Assembly (NCBI GenBank): GCA_032164245.1
Contig: JAVMKO010000020.1
Coordinates: 12,242,706-12,306,705, forward strand
DNA length: 64,000 bases
Source: Sternotherus odoratus
Taxonomy: Eukaryota > Chordata > Testudines > Kinosternidae
Direction: 5' to 3'
In this document: piece by piece, positions 32,880 to 44,190 of the stretch
Layout: the number at the start of each line of letters is the position of its first letter
Numbering within the stretch: the stretch's first letter is position 1
Notes under the pieces: model-generated
Database searches by the model: none
What the model was told of the DNA's origin: nothing
The model's input: the letters and a program-made list of their open reading frames with translations, nothing else
Program-made: the position numbers and the translations under genes

Positions 32880-33180
32880 CCCCCATTATAATGTCTAGAA
32901 TTGGATGAGTCCCAGTGGTACAGATTTTCATTCTAATCTAGCTTTAATTGTCTTGAGTGATGGGGCTATCACCTATTCCCCTGGGATGCTATTCCATGAT
33001 ACTAATACATTTCACTTTAAGCAAGTTTTTCCTCATGTTCAGCCTTAATTGTCTCTTTTCTTAATTTCATCCCATTGCTCCTAATTATGGGTTTGCTCGA
33101 TAACTTATTGAAGTCAGTGCATTGACTTCAATGGGTTTTAACTCAGGTTTCGTCACCCAGTTGTATCTTTTTCATATTGC
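32880..33180 (-). mobile_element. CR1-like LINE fragment, antisense
   Basis: 'ggatgctattccatgatac', 'agtttttcctcatgttcag' and 'cccattgctcctaattatgg' are antisense ORF2-end text of the CR1 type. A tiny hairpin ('gaagtcagtgcattgacttc') sits at about 33111-33130. Confidence 0.6.
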
Positions 33181-33189
33181 TAGGTGAAG

Positions 33190-33957
33190 CCTACCTCCTT
33201 TGGTTGGCCTTTAGCCAATTATGCATATTCACCCTACCCTGGAGATGAAAGGGTTAATGGAGGCCTCATGAGCCTGCCACACCTTGCTCCAAAGAGGAGC
33301 AGTGGAGGTGAGTCCTCCATGCAGCCTAGAGAGACTGTCCAGGAAACAACCAATTGGAGGGAGGCTGTAAGGAACATCCAATCAGGGTTTAGTAGGCACA
33401 CATAAAAGGGAGAGGGAGCTGCAGGGCAGAATAGGGTCAGTGGCTGCTGAGCAGTCAGGGAATGAGGACTGTGTCCCTGAGAGGCTGAGAATAGTAGTAC
33501 TTTGGACAAAGCAGCTGCTTGGAGGGACTGGGGGAACAAGAGGGAACTCCTGGCTGGCTCAAGACCCAGAGGGGATGATGAAGAAGGTGCTGGGGCCATG
33601 GAGAAGTGGCCCAGGGAACTTAACCAGCAGAGGAGGAAGTCAGAGAGTTGCAGAAAGAGGCTGCTATCTACAGAGTTCCTGGGCTGGAACCTGGAGTCCT
33701 GGGTGGGCCTGGGTTCCCACACTTGCACTGGGGAAGTAGCAGGATTTGAACTATGATATGAATTCCCCCCTCCCCTGGAAGGGGGAAAATGTGGCTGTTG
33801 GCATGGCCAGAGGGCTGAGTCATGAAGAGGACACTGTGGTACTCAGATTGAGGCAGGCCTACAGACAGAGAAGGAGATGAGAGAGGCACCACTGGGCAGA
33901 GGTAATCCCTGTGATGGCCAGCAAGAGGTGCTGCTCTGGTGAGTGAACCCTCTGACA
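33190..33957 (+). mobile_element. Probable solo LTR of a retrotransposon
   Basis: About 770 bp, richer in G+C than its flanks. A CCAAT box is in 'acatccaatcaggg' (near 33378) with another in 'aaccaattggagg', and a TATA-like 'cacataaaaggga' follows (33399-33411). Downstream comes 'gaagaaggtgctggggcc', 'gagaagtggcccagg' and 'gatggccagcaagaggtgc'. I associate this text with a turtle LTR family, from memory. No internal gag or pol is beside it and no terminal duplication was fixed, so both edges are approximate. Frames inside (up to 164 codons) are not genes. Confidence 0.5.
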
Positions 33958-34500
33958 AACTCTTTTAAGCAGTCCCCAAAAGTTCTTCCCTTCTATCCCC
34001 GATCAACATTTTTCTATTCTTTGAAGTGCTTCCAATTTTCCCAATATCTTTCTTGGAGCTGCACATGCCATTTAAATGAATCAGCCATGCCATTTATCCA
34101 TCATGTGCAGCCAGTGAAATTAATTTCCCTGAATTTACTCCCTGGCAAATAGCCCAGCAATCTAGTGTGCCATTTATCAGAGGAATGCAGATTTTGAATG
34201 CTGATGTATATTCCTGCTTGCATTGACCGATGCTTCTCTTTCTCTCACTTTGTATAAGAACTGGTTAGAGAGTACAAAAGTGGGTAATATAATCATTAAT
34301 TCCTTTGGCATCTGTTGGGGTCATCTTCCTTGTGGGGATAGTCATTGAAGATCTGATATGCAGGGATGCTGAGCATTTGAAGCCCCTGTTGATTTCAGCT
34401 GGAGTTGTAGCTGCTGAATACCAGGTTTCTAGGCCCACTCCCTGCATCCTTGAACTTCCACTTAAAGTAATGTGAGTAAAGGTCACTCAGCATCTTTCAA
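33958..34500. other. Stretch with nothing assigned
   Basis: No repeat or gene recognised, apart from short 'tcagcatctttcaaagaggtg' hairpin-type motifs at the right end. Confidence 0.35.
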
Positions 34501-34509
34501 AGAGGTGCT

Positions 34510-34925
34510 CAGCATTCTGCTAGATAAGAGACATCTCTTTCCCATGGCATTACAATCTAACTAAGACAAGACATAGGATAGCAGTGTGGGAGCCGGAGAC
34601 TGTTAAAAGTGACAAGTTAGGAGGAAAGACTTCCTGGGTGGATGGCTGGGTTTTAGGGAGGGTTGGAAGGAGACAGAATATATTTGTGAAATGAGGAGAA
34701 GGAGAGTTTTAAAGGCAGCATGATAGAAGACGTGAAGATGAGAATAAGCAAAGGAGATGGAGTGTAAGATTATTGTTGTTGCTAGTTAATGAGGCTTTGA
34801 ATATTTCTTTAAATCTCAGTGAGAGCCTGAAAAGATCTGTCAACTGGTTCAGCAGAGATGAGACCCAACAGTGAACAGCAATGGCTTTTAGCAGGCGGTG
34901 GTATTTATAATCATGAATCAAGGAA
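34510..34925 (-). mobile_element. Possible antisense L2-like LINE 3' region
   Basis: The tail-like 'cccatggcattacaatctaac' is followed by purine-rich text ('gggttttagggagggttgg', 'gagagttttaaaggcagc'). Its complement resembles the pyrimidine-rich L2-like 3' UTR at 57.8-58.4 kb. The match is loose. Confidence 0.3.
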
Positions 34926-35014
34926 AGTTATCATAAAATCAAGCCAATAAAACACAGCACCCCTCTCCAGCCTGGAGTTCAAGTCCATCCTCGGAATCTG
35001 GGAATGAAGCCAGA

Positions 35015-35330
35015 TATTCAGTATTATTATGACTCTTGTCACCATTGTTAGTATTGCACTAGCTCCTAGAGGATCCGGCCGAGAATGGGTGCCCACTGTT
35101 CTGGGTGCTGTGCACATCCATGATAAGACACAGCCCCTGCCACAAAAAGCTTACAATCCAAAGAAACAAGGCAGATGAAGAGTGGGAGAAACGAAGTATC
35201 ATTAGCTCATTTCACAGAGGCACAGAAGATGAAGTAATTGGTACAAGGAATCTGTGGCAGATCCAGAACTGAACCCACATCTGCTGAGTTCAAGTGTAGG
35301 GATGTAACCACCAGGCCACCCATTCCAGGT
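35015..35330 (-). mobile_element. tRNA-derived SINE, antisense, near full length
   Basis: Tail complement ('gcactagctcctagaggat', 'gggtgctgtgcacatcc', 'aaaagcttacaatcc') comes first, then the body ('tttcacagaggcacagaag'), then box B ('agaactgaacccacatctg') and the head ('gggatgtaaccaccagg'), in order over about 315 bp. It is one of the most complete SINE copies here. Confidence 0.8.
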
Positions 35331-35334
35331 GCTG

Positions 35335-36210
35335 ATTCACTCCCTCGGTGAAGATGGAGTTTCGTCTTCCAACAGGCAATGTCTCCCAGTGGCAGCTCTG
35401 CAGTCATTCCTCTCCTCAGGATATCTGTGAGCAAAGGGAAGGGAAGCTAGGGTTTAACACTTTGCTTATCAGGGATTGGAGATTGTGCCACAACCTCTGT
35501 CACAAAATCCCTTCTGACTTCTAGAGAGAACTATTTTAAGTATGAAATTTAAAAATAAAAGGGTCCCAAAGCACTGAATGCAATCCAGATTTGTTCTGCA
35601 GTGCTTGGGCATTAGCCCATCCTTCCTAAAGACTCATTCATCACATGATTTTTTTTTTCATAATGCTGTTTCATTTATTTTCCAAATTACTAGTTTCTCC
35701 TCCAAATGGTCTTAGTGAACTCAAGGCTTATTTGTTAATTACCACTTTTCTTGGCATGCCATATAGGTCCCGTTATTAATATTAATGCATATACAATCAT
35801 TTACTGGAGAAGTCCCCTCCTTCTCCCCACGCAAACACAAACACATTTTATGAACAGAGCTAACATGATTGCTGCTGTGCCGCTATGTTTTATTTATTTC
35901 CATATAGGTTTGATTCCATCACAGTTTCTCATTTTTTTTCTGATGTATTATTCATGATTTATACAATATTGGAGTGCGTGTAGGACACCCTCATTTTATT
36001 AGCTGTGCTATAATTTTCAGAGCTGTGTAAAAATGAAGCTTGGTTTTTTTTATCCTCCTTCCACATTTTCTCCTTTAAAATTAGTATTTAAAATCATAAA
36101 GAGGGATTGCTGTAAAACTCGGTTAAAAGAGTTATTAATTTCTCTTTTAAAACCTTTATGGTGGAAATGACATTTTAATAAATTGCTATACTAATTACAG
36201 GACTATTCTT
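35335..36210. other. AT-rich stretch with nothing assigned
   Basis: No gene or repeat recognised. Poly-T and poly-A tracts produce Phe-rich frames that are not genes. Confidence 0.4.
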
Positions 36211-36214
36211 ATTC

Positions 36215-36555
36215 ATATTACAATAGTACCTAATGTTGTTGTTGGTAGTTAGTTAGTTATTTGTATAATGGTAATGCCTAGTGGCCCAACCACATTTGGA
36301 GATGTGTTGTGTCCAGTGCTGTACATACATCTAGTAGGAGAAAATCCATAGTCCAGACAATGTAAAATCTAAACAAAAAAGGCAGACAAAAAAAACTTTG
36401 TCTTCATCTTATGTCCCGAGTTCCAGTACCCTGTCTTAGACAGAAGAACTTTCCTCTCTTCTAATTACAGATCAGTGTCTCCTTGTGCTAGGTGCTCTGC
36501 AAAGAAGTGAAAGAGGCAGTCCTCCTCCGGAGAGCTCACATTTTAAGAACATGTC
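36215..36555 (-). mobile_element. Two SINE tail fragments in tandem, antisense
   Basis: 36215-36370 has 'tatttgtataatggtaatgc', 'ccagtgctgtacatacat' and 'gtccagacaatgtaaaatct'. 36440-36555 has 'ttgtgctaggtgctctgc', 'gagctcacattttaag'. Both are antisense versions of the SINE/L2 tail. Confidence 0.62.
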
Positions 36556-36964
36556 AAGATACAATAGATAATAAGAGCAAACACCGGGAAGAATGGGAAG
36601 GGGGAAACAATGGTAATAATAGGTTAGTTTGCATTGTAAGGAATAGTCTCAGCTCATCACCTACTAAGCAATGGTCAGGGAATGTGCCTGGCAAGCATTA
36701 GAGCACCGGTAAACACTGTCATCTGCAGTCATTAGTACCCCAATAAACAATTGACTGTTAACCAGAGTGTAAGACAGGGAAGGAGTTTGATTCTAATTTT
36801 CAGAATGGATAGGCTTTGAATCAGAAATCCAGTGCCACTTCATGCATTTATTTATGACCTCTAATAAGGAACTGTATACTTTGTGATACTTATTTTCTAT
36901 ATGAGAAGGGAGAGGGATATGAGAAAGGAATAATCATTGTCATCTGCATTGTCATTCTTTTCTT

Positions 36965-37105
36965 TTCTTCTTTCTTTGTGTATAAATGCATCTTACTTCT
37001 GTTCCATTCTATGCATCCAATGAAGTGGGCTATAGTCCATGAAAGCTTATGCTGAAATAAACTGGTTAGTCTCTAAGGTGCTACAAGTATTCCTCACTTT
37101 CTTTA
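36965..37105 (-). mobile_element. Foldback repeat, right arm of the 16403 family
   Basis: 'tataaatgcatcttacttc', 'gttccattctatgcatcc', 'catgaaagcttatgctg' and 'gtctctaaggtgctac' follow the right arm at 16670-16797 nearly base for base. The left arm and head are absent and no duplication was found. Confidence 0.82.
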
Positions 37106-37574
37106 AGAAAGGAAGATATCCCTAGGCTATTCTGGAACAAGGGTGCTGAACAATGCAGAGACTTGCGGCTTGGGAAGGGGAGGTAAATTAAATTGTAACT
37201 CCTGTTAAAAAATAACTGGGGTTCATTCAACAATACATACGAAAAGCAAGTACAGTAGTCTTAGTGTAAATAACAAGGATACAAAATCAGTTCAAAGCCT
37301 TAGGACAAGGTGGGCATTACTTAAACACTGGTATTAAGGGACAGATTAATTCCACTGAACCACTCAAGAAGCTTGAGTCTGATCTCACACCTGAGTAACT
37401 CTATTGACTTTAGTGGAGTTCTCCTGATTTGCATCCATGCAAACGAGATCAGAAACCATCCAATCACTGCAAATGCTTCAAGCTGCACTTGGAGGGTCCA
37501 TGACCAATATTCAATTATACGCCCCCGCCTTCTGACAAAGCTCTGCAATGCTATTGACTAAAAATGTAAAGTTT

Positions 37575-37745
37575 GGTGTCCTTGTCCCAAAGAGCTCATA
37601 CTCTAAATATGAAAGACAGACGTGTGGGAGGGTGGGGGGGGGGGGAGTGGGGGGAGAAAGGAGGGGTGATTATTGCCTAAGGACAATGGTTCCTAGGCAC
37701 TAATATAATATTCACACTTTACAGATGGTTAATTTAGGCAGGGAG
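37575..37745 (-). mobile_element. SINE fragment split by a G-run, antisense
   Basis: 'cttgtcccaaagagctcat' (tail) and 'cactttacagatggttaatt' (body) are on either side of a G-rich tract at 37626-37664. The assignment of both parts to one copy is inference. Confidence 0.5.
37626..37664 (+). repeat. G-rich low-complexity run
   Basis: 'gggagggtgggg...' with a run of 13 G and several further G-tracts. It could form a G-quadruplex on the plus strand. Confidence 0.85.
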
Positions 37746-37759
37746 ATTAATAGCCAGAT

Positions 37760-40700
37760 TTTCAAAGATGCTCAGCATCCAGTAGGTTCCCTGGTTCTCA
37801 CCTTCCTCAGATGGAAGATTCTTTATTAAAATATTATAATTTCCTTTAATGCACATCTAATTTCTGGTTGGGTAGTGGAACATAATACACATTAATAAAG
37901 ACCATCCAAGTGACATTTAACATCAAACCATTTAATAGTACATGCTACTCTGCTAATATATTTTCTGTCCATAAAACCAACAGACATTCAACGGCAGTTA
38001 GTTTGCTTTATTGCTTAGTATCACTATCTCTGTCTCTCCCCATCTATACTCTTCTGCTAGTCTTTGCTCTTCTACATCAGTAAAATTCCACGTATTTTTA
38101 GACCGTGGTCACTTTCAGTTTCCTGGGATACAGAAGAGCAAAATTTATTCTGAGTTCTTGCTCTCATTTTTTTTAAAAACTGAATAATTTCTGGTCTTTT
38201 TCTCTCTTTCAAATCCCTTGGAAAGTTCAGTTGGAATGTTATCAACAATGGAAGCTATATCCGCTCCTGTTCCTTTACTGAGATCTTCCTCTCTACCTTC
38301 CCAATGTCCCACACTTCGTTAATGCTGCTCTAGATTTCATGCTTGCCAGGAGAACTGTTACTGTCAATCTTTTTGCAGTAACTACTTTAATTCCCCCAGA
38401 AAGTTGATGTCATCCTAAAAGTTCAGAGACTTGTTCTGTGGAGAAAAAGAAAGATTACAGTTTCTTTTCAATCATCCAGACTTTCAGGTTAGTTTCATTA
38501 TGAACTTTTTGGATGACTGTGAAGTTAATGGGTTTGATTGCACTTGCTAGAGACAAGTGTAGCAGGAAGAGTACTAAGCAAAGGTCTGCTCACATACTGC
38601 TCTGCCCACACATCTCAGCCCTAACCTGGAGCATCCTTTATATTTAGGCCTGGCCCTCACTTAGCTGTTCTATTATCTTTCTCTCTATGCCCATCTGTTC
38701 CATTCTGTACAAGTTTGGATACTCCTTTTGTCATTGAAGTATCTAAGTACCTTCCAGTGAGTTGCAACACAATGCACTACATGTGTCACATTCTCTCTTT
38801 TGGCCTCTTCATGCAGGAGAATTGGATGTGCAGTGAAGTATTTTGTTCTGGTAGCTTTTGGTTTTGCGAGTTTCTTTTTTCAAATGGACATGCTTTGTGT
38901 TTGTTGGAGAAACCCAGTCAGACAAATGTGCCTTGCACTTGGAGTTGAAGCTGGTGAGGTTTTAGTTCCTGGTGGTATTGATTTCACAGTCTGGGACCAG
39001 CCCTTGAAAAAATTCTAAAGTTCCATGGGGCCTAAAGAGTGACTTGTTGACTATGGTCCTCATTCCAGAGACTTAGGTGATGTTTTAAGACCTATTAAGT
39101 GGCTGTGCTGTCTGCTTCCACTCCTGAGAGCTCCATGTGGCTCTGTCATTCCATCTAAATTCTCCCCTGCAGCACCTTCTGCTATTCCAGTCCTGGCGCC
39201 TCTCACAGAAATCCCCCAAAACATTGTTGAATTGTATCAGTTTGTGCTTTGGTTGGCGATATGCTAAAAAATTTGAAACCACATGTAACCGTAGCCAAAC
39301 TCATTAGTATTTGGGGGAGAGGGGAAGAGGAAACAACACAGATGAAATCAAAGTGAACTGAGCCACTGCGTTGATTAGCCCTATCCTCATTTCATTAAGC
39401 TAGGGGGGGCTTCCACCCAGATGCAGCTGAATAGGCAATACCAAGGAAATGAATTGGACAAAAATCTGAAGGGTTAAAATAAATCAAAGATTGATTGTGG
39501 ATAAATGAATTGACTTTGGGAGGGGGGGGGGGGATTTCATAGCCAGTTCCTTCCATCCTATAATGGTCTATCTTCCAATGTTTATTCTTGGATTTCTCTG
39601 GTGTTTTTTTTTTAAGTTTCTGATACTGTACTTAAGATTTCACAAGGAATCATCTTTTACATAGGTCGTGTTCATTCTCTTTCTCTCTCTCTCTTTCTTT
39701 CTTTTTGAGATTATGATAAAATCTATTCTCTTTATTGCACACCCATCACCTTGCCATGACAGTGTAATGCTTTCTTCAGTCCTATGTGGACACAGGTTTA
39801 GTTCCTCTCCTCCCCTCCAATGCTGCCATCTCTCCATGAAAGTCATCAGAGGACTATTAAGATGCTACCCCATGAAGATGCTATTCCTTTTTCTATGCAA
39901 GAAGTGTCCCTCCTCCCTGAAACAATTCCCATCTAGATGGGATCTAGCCAAGACCAACATAGGAAGGGCTGGGCATTTACAACATCCAGACACCTGTCTG
40001 TGACCCTCAGCTTGGGATCCACTACCTAAAACCCTTTTTCTTTTTACATGTACTCCAGATCACAGAACCATTTATCCTTCCTTTAGTCCTGCTGTGCACA
40101 TCAGATCTAAATTGTTTTGTAATAACTTGCCACAGATAATAGCATTTTCCCATGCTAGAGCCCGTATAAAACTTTATGATATTATTGACTTCAGTGCAGC
40201 TTTGAGCCAGACATCAGTGTAAGTGATTTAATGACTCTCTGTTCTTCTCCCTCTCCTCTTTATTCTGCTCCACCGTTACGTCTCAGTTTATTAGAGTTGC
40301 CAGTGCTCCAAGCTTTTTATTGCATAACTACAAACTTATTTCTATGGACATTTTGCCATAAATTATCCACTGATCGTTCCATTGCTGAACTAGGAGATAA
40401 TATAAGAAAATGCAGAGAAAAGACAGAGCTCAGATCTATTTGTCCTCTGTCTCCCAAGTTAATTCTGTTCCTTGAACAATAACATTAGATGGAAAAAAGA
40501 GGGGAGGGAGAGACATAAATGTCACCTGGAGTCTTGGTCCCTATTAGCAGGTGGAACTGCTCTGCAGTGAGAGAACACAGAAATGTTACATGCATAGCTG
40601 GCATGGCAGAGGGTTTGAATGAAAGCATCACCCTGGGGAAACTAGCCAGCAAGCTCTGACATTAACCATATTATTAAATTGGGCTGCAGACTGGAACCAA

Positions 40701-41020
40701 AGTTAAAGCTCGCTCCATCTCATGTTTGCTTTTTTTTTTAAAGGTTTCATCCCTGTGCTCCCAGTAGGGAAACATATTACAGCTTTGTATACTGGAGTAA
40801 TTCTCCCCACTGGAGAAACTAGCCAAGGGGGAAAGAGTTGGTTTTCATTGATTTGTGTGAATTTCTTCCCAAACCTTTTGGTTAAAAAAAACAAGGTGGA
40901 TAAAAATAATGTAAATCTCAAAAGCCCCTGTGTTCTCAGGATATAAAAGCACTTGAGAAACATTAGTAAAGCCTCAAAAAATACCAGTGGGAAGTGGGTA
41001 AACTTCAGAGCAGGGAGATT
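37760..41020. other. Long stretch with almost no recognisable repeat or gene
   Basis: About 3.2 kb in which I recognise no element except a poly-G run at 39521-39533 and CT/TTTC tracts near 39680-39700. Frames of 60-133 codons (for example 40703-41104 on minus) show no domain. The scarcity of repeats is unusual for this window and could mark conserved non-coding sequence. Confidence 0.4.
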
Positions 41021-41022
41021 AT

Positions 41023-41200
41023 GGGCCAGATTTTCAGAAGAGTTCAGGACACTGAGTGTACATAGGGTGCTGAGTTCTGGTGGCCACCTGACTGGAGGGC
41101 TCACAGTGGGTGAGGCTGGGTGCTGTGCACATCTGTTCCAAACAGCTTGCTCAGGGTCACACAGAATTTAATGTCAGAGTCAGGAACAACAATAAGGGGC
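41023..41200 (-). repeat. Decayed hairpin repeat followed by SINE piece
   Basis: 41023-41100 has 'gggccagattttcagaag' and 'gggtgctgagttctgg' of the hairpin type. 41110-41200 has 'ggtgctgtgcacatctg' and 'cttgctcagggtcacacag', the antisense SINE body. Confidence 0.5.
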
Positions 41201-41879
41201 TTGGATGTCAGTGCTCATTACCGGAGCACCTTCTCCAAGATGTCCAGAGCGCGGCGTGTCACCATTTCTATAATTACCACTCGCAGTGAAGGATTGTCTG
41301 CTGAGTCATATCCACTGACTCTCTGCAATAATCAAAGGACTTCTATGGTATCTAGCATGTGTGCTGTTCAGTATTGTCTTGGGGATACGATAATGAATGT
41401 TCAGGCTATAATGGAGGCTTAGCTGCTATGGGTTATACTCTGCTCCTAGCCCATTAGGTCTGGGCAGTCAGGGGACGTTCTGATGGGATAATAATTGGCC
41501 ATAAACACAGTGCACAGTCCTGTAGAATACACTTTTTTTCAGTTTGACACCCAGGGCCACAATCATCAATCTACCATACTTTCTGTCACTTTTGCTGACA
41601 TTAAGACAAATTTGTTTTGTGTGTGTGTATCTCTGAAGAGTTGGAGGCAGGAATTGTACCAAAGGAGAGTGAGTCTGTATGTTGCGTTTAGAACACACTT
41701 TGTCTTACATCACTAACCAATACTACACGAGTTGCAAAATGAGGTGCAGACACTCTCCTGCACTGAGACGTGCTCAGAGTAAGCCAGAGTGGACCTAGCA
41801 GAACTCAGTGTAGGGAGAGTTTGGGGAAGATGTAAGGAGAAGTGGTTATAGAAAAGTGTTGTGCCTCCCTTAGTCCAGT

Positions 41880-41984
41880 ATCAGAGAGGTAACCGTGTTA
41901 ATCTGGGATAGCAGAGGTAACAAAGAATCCTGTGGCCCCTTAATACTTTAGTTAGTCTTTAAGGTGCCACAGGACTCTTTGTTA
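41880..41984 (+). mobile_element. Head-plus-foldback repeat, copy with internal deletion
   Basis: The element begins 'atcagagaggtaaccgtg' and ends 'ggactctttgtta', but the two stems are joined after deletion of the hairpin centre, leaving 105 bp. It is bracketed by an exact 12-bp repeat, 'ccttagtccagt', at 41868-41879 and 41985-41996. Its outer ends match those of copies at 5481 and 1984. Confidence 0.9.
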
Positions 41985-42143
41985 CCTTAGTCCAGTGTAA
42001 CTCCACAAATACCACTTCTGAGTTACACCAGAGCGAGGGGAGATTCCGTCACTACAGTGTCTTTTTCACTACATCATTGGCTAGTGAAAGTGATGTATGA
42101 TTTTAAATGGCTGTTTCTGCAGTGTTCTTTAAAGAGAACTGAA

Positions 42144-42183
42144 GGGGTGGGATGGGGTGGGATGGGGTGGGGTGGGGTGGGGG
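42144..42183 (+). repeat. GGGGT/GGGAT-type G-rich repeat
   Basis: 'ggggtgggatggggtggg' continues as about eight 5-bp units, ending in a G-run. It is G-quadruplex-prone on the plus strand. Confidence 0.85.
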
Positions 42184-43772
42184 AAGCTCTCTGGTTTAGC
42201 AGCCCACAGAGTAAACTGCATTGAGGAGACGCTTGTTGCATAAACCTTCTCTTGTTTTGTTTTTCTCCCACTGCCTTTTTCTTTTACTCTTGCCTTCTCC
42301 ATGACATTGGGACCTTACCAGTGACCCTAAAAGATTCCTGTTCTCACCTCTTCCTTCCAGATCACTGTGTGCTCACTGCAGAATGAGATGCTGCCCTTTT
42401 CAGGGACGCCAGCAAGAAATAGCTGCTTTCAACACTTTCCATTTTTTTATATATAGATGTTGACAAGACACGCAGTATGTTCCTTTTCAGATTCAATGAA
42501 GTTCAGTTCAAGTTCACTGAGAGCATGCAGTGGTAAACAGGAATTAAAAAAAAGAAGAGCCAAACAGAGAAACCAGATAATCAGGATTGGAAATTAAAGT
42601 CACACAACCATATGAATATGAATGTTTACTGCCCGTTCTAATATGAATGTTTACTACCCATTCTAATAATGGCCTCTGGACATCTAGTTATAAAGAGTGA
42701 AAACTAGGGGTGAGTGATACTCTTGAGTCTGTCTGTCCTGCCTCAAGAGCCTTACTCTGTTTTTAGGTCAGGTGTATGTACATGTTGTTTTCACTCTTGG
42801 TTTCTTGATGGGACCAGAAGAAACAGCGGGACCCAAAATTTAATCAGTAAAGCTGTTCCTGAGATAACTTCTAACCCAAATCTGCAGACCCAAGAGCATT
42901 TGTATAGGTCAGATCAGCTTCTGGAAGTTTATTCAAACCAAGCATGAACATCAAACATGTTGATGTTTACTACCCTGCTTGCTGTAGCATGCAACATATT
43001 ATGCTTCACAGGAAGGAGTGTGTGTGTGTGTGTGTGTATAAAACACAACTTTGTGCTATGTGGGTGAGTGGTATAAATGGTGTATACAATCAAAATGTTT
43101 AAGAGGAAAAGATGATGGATTGCAGAGAAGTATGGGGAATATTCCTTGGCACATCTCTTTCTATACCTCATTTTTGTCAATTCGGTATTACAGTAGTATC
43201 TGTTGTGGTTACTCAAGGAAAGGAATTGATAATGCAATCCCCTGAGGATCAAATTTCATGGGATCTGATAGGATACTCCTGTTAAACCAAACTCCAAATC
43301 AGTCATAAACCTGACCAAGGATGGTTCACCTGTTAATCTTTAAGAACTGTAAAATGACTCTGTGGCACTCAGGGCCCACTAGTTCGAAGCTCCTGTAGGC
43401 TGAGATTAACCAGAGGAAACATACACCACACATACAACACCCAGACTCTTGCTCAGTAGGCTGCAGAAACTCCATGTGTGTAGTGACTGTGGTGGTGAGT
43501 GGTAAGGTGTACATAAACACCTCCATGGGTGGATGTGTTTGCAGAACAGCTTACGGGAACAACTTTTAGGCTGTGGCTCGTGAATGAACTGTTTCCTTAG
43601 GCTATTTGCAATATGTGCTGCTCACCTAAGTCATCTGTTGCTGCATCTGTCTTGGTGTTTGGCTGAAATGCTACTGAATAACAAATTACAAATAGCAAAT
43701 AATGAATAGTGAATTCTCTTGTCCACATAAGACCCTGTTGTTCCCATCTGAGTACAAACATTAGTACAAAGG
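42184..43772. other. Mostly unassigned; two small tandem repeats
   Basis: A 25-bp unit starting 'aatatgaatgtttact' is duplicated at 42615-42639 and 42640-42664, with two mismatches. A (TG)n run lies at 43018-43038. No gene. Confidence 0.5.
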
Positions 43773-43786
43773 ATAGCCATTCTCCA

Positions 43787-44000
43787 TTGCTTTATGCAGT
43801 ATTGTAGCCATGTCAGTCCCAGAATATTAGAGAGGCCAGGTGGGTGAGGTAATAACTTTTATTGGACCAACTGTTTCTGTAGGTGAGAGAAACAAGCTTT
43901 CAAACTTACACCTCTTCTGTGCAAGCTTTGAAAGCTTGTCTATCTTACCAGAAGAAGTTGGTCCAATAAAAGGTGTTATCTTACCGACCTTGTCTCTTTC
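43787..44000 (+). mobile_element. Head-plus-foldback element, third sequence family
   Basis: The head contains 'tgtagccatgtcagtcccag', then the arm 'gaggtaataacttttattgg', 'accaactg...gagagaaacaagc', and the reverse-complement arm 'agaagttggtccaataaaag'. It is bracketed by 'atagccattctcca' (43773-43786) and 'atagccattcccca' (44001-44014), matching at 13 of 14 bases. The plan is the same as at 5481 and 16403, with a related head ('gtagcc.tgt.agtc') but a different stem sequence. Confidence 0.87.
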
Positions 44001-44074
44001 ATAGCCATTCCCCAACCTTTGTGCAAATAAAAATCCATTCATACAAAAATCTAGTACTGTCTTCTCTCTTCAAA

Positions 44075-44190
44075 GTAGGAAGCAGAGGCATGGCGGATTG
44101 TCCAAAGTGGTACCTCAAGCCAGTGGCAAATGGGAATAGAACCCAGGAGTTCGGGGTTCTAGTCCTTTAATGTGGTTACTAGACCAACAT
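44075..44190 (-). mobile_element. SINE fragment, antisense
   Basis: 'gaatagaacccaggagttc' and 'ggttctagtcctttaatg' with 'gttactagacc' match the box-B and head part of the local SINE in antisense. Confidence 0.55.

Noticed and set aside
33234..33728. 164-codon antisense frame
   Set aside because: It lies in the probable LTR, with overlapping frames on the other strand and no domain.
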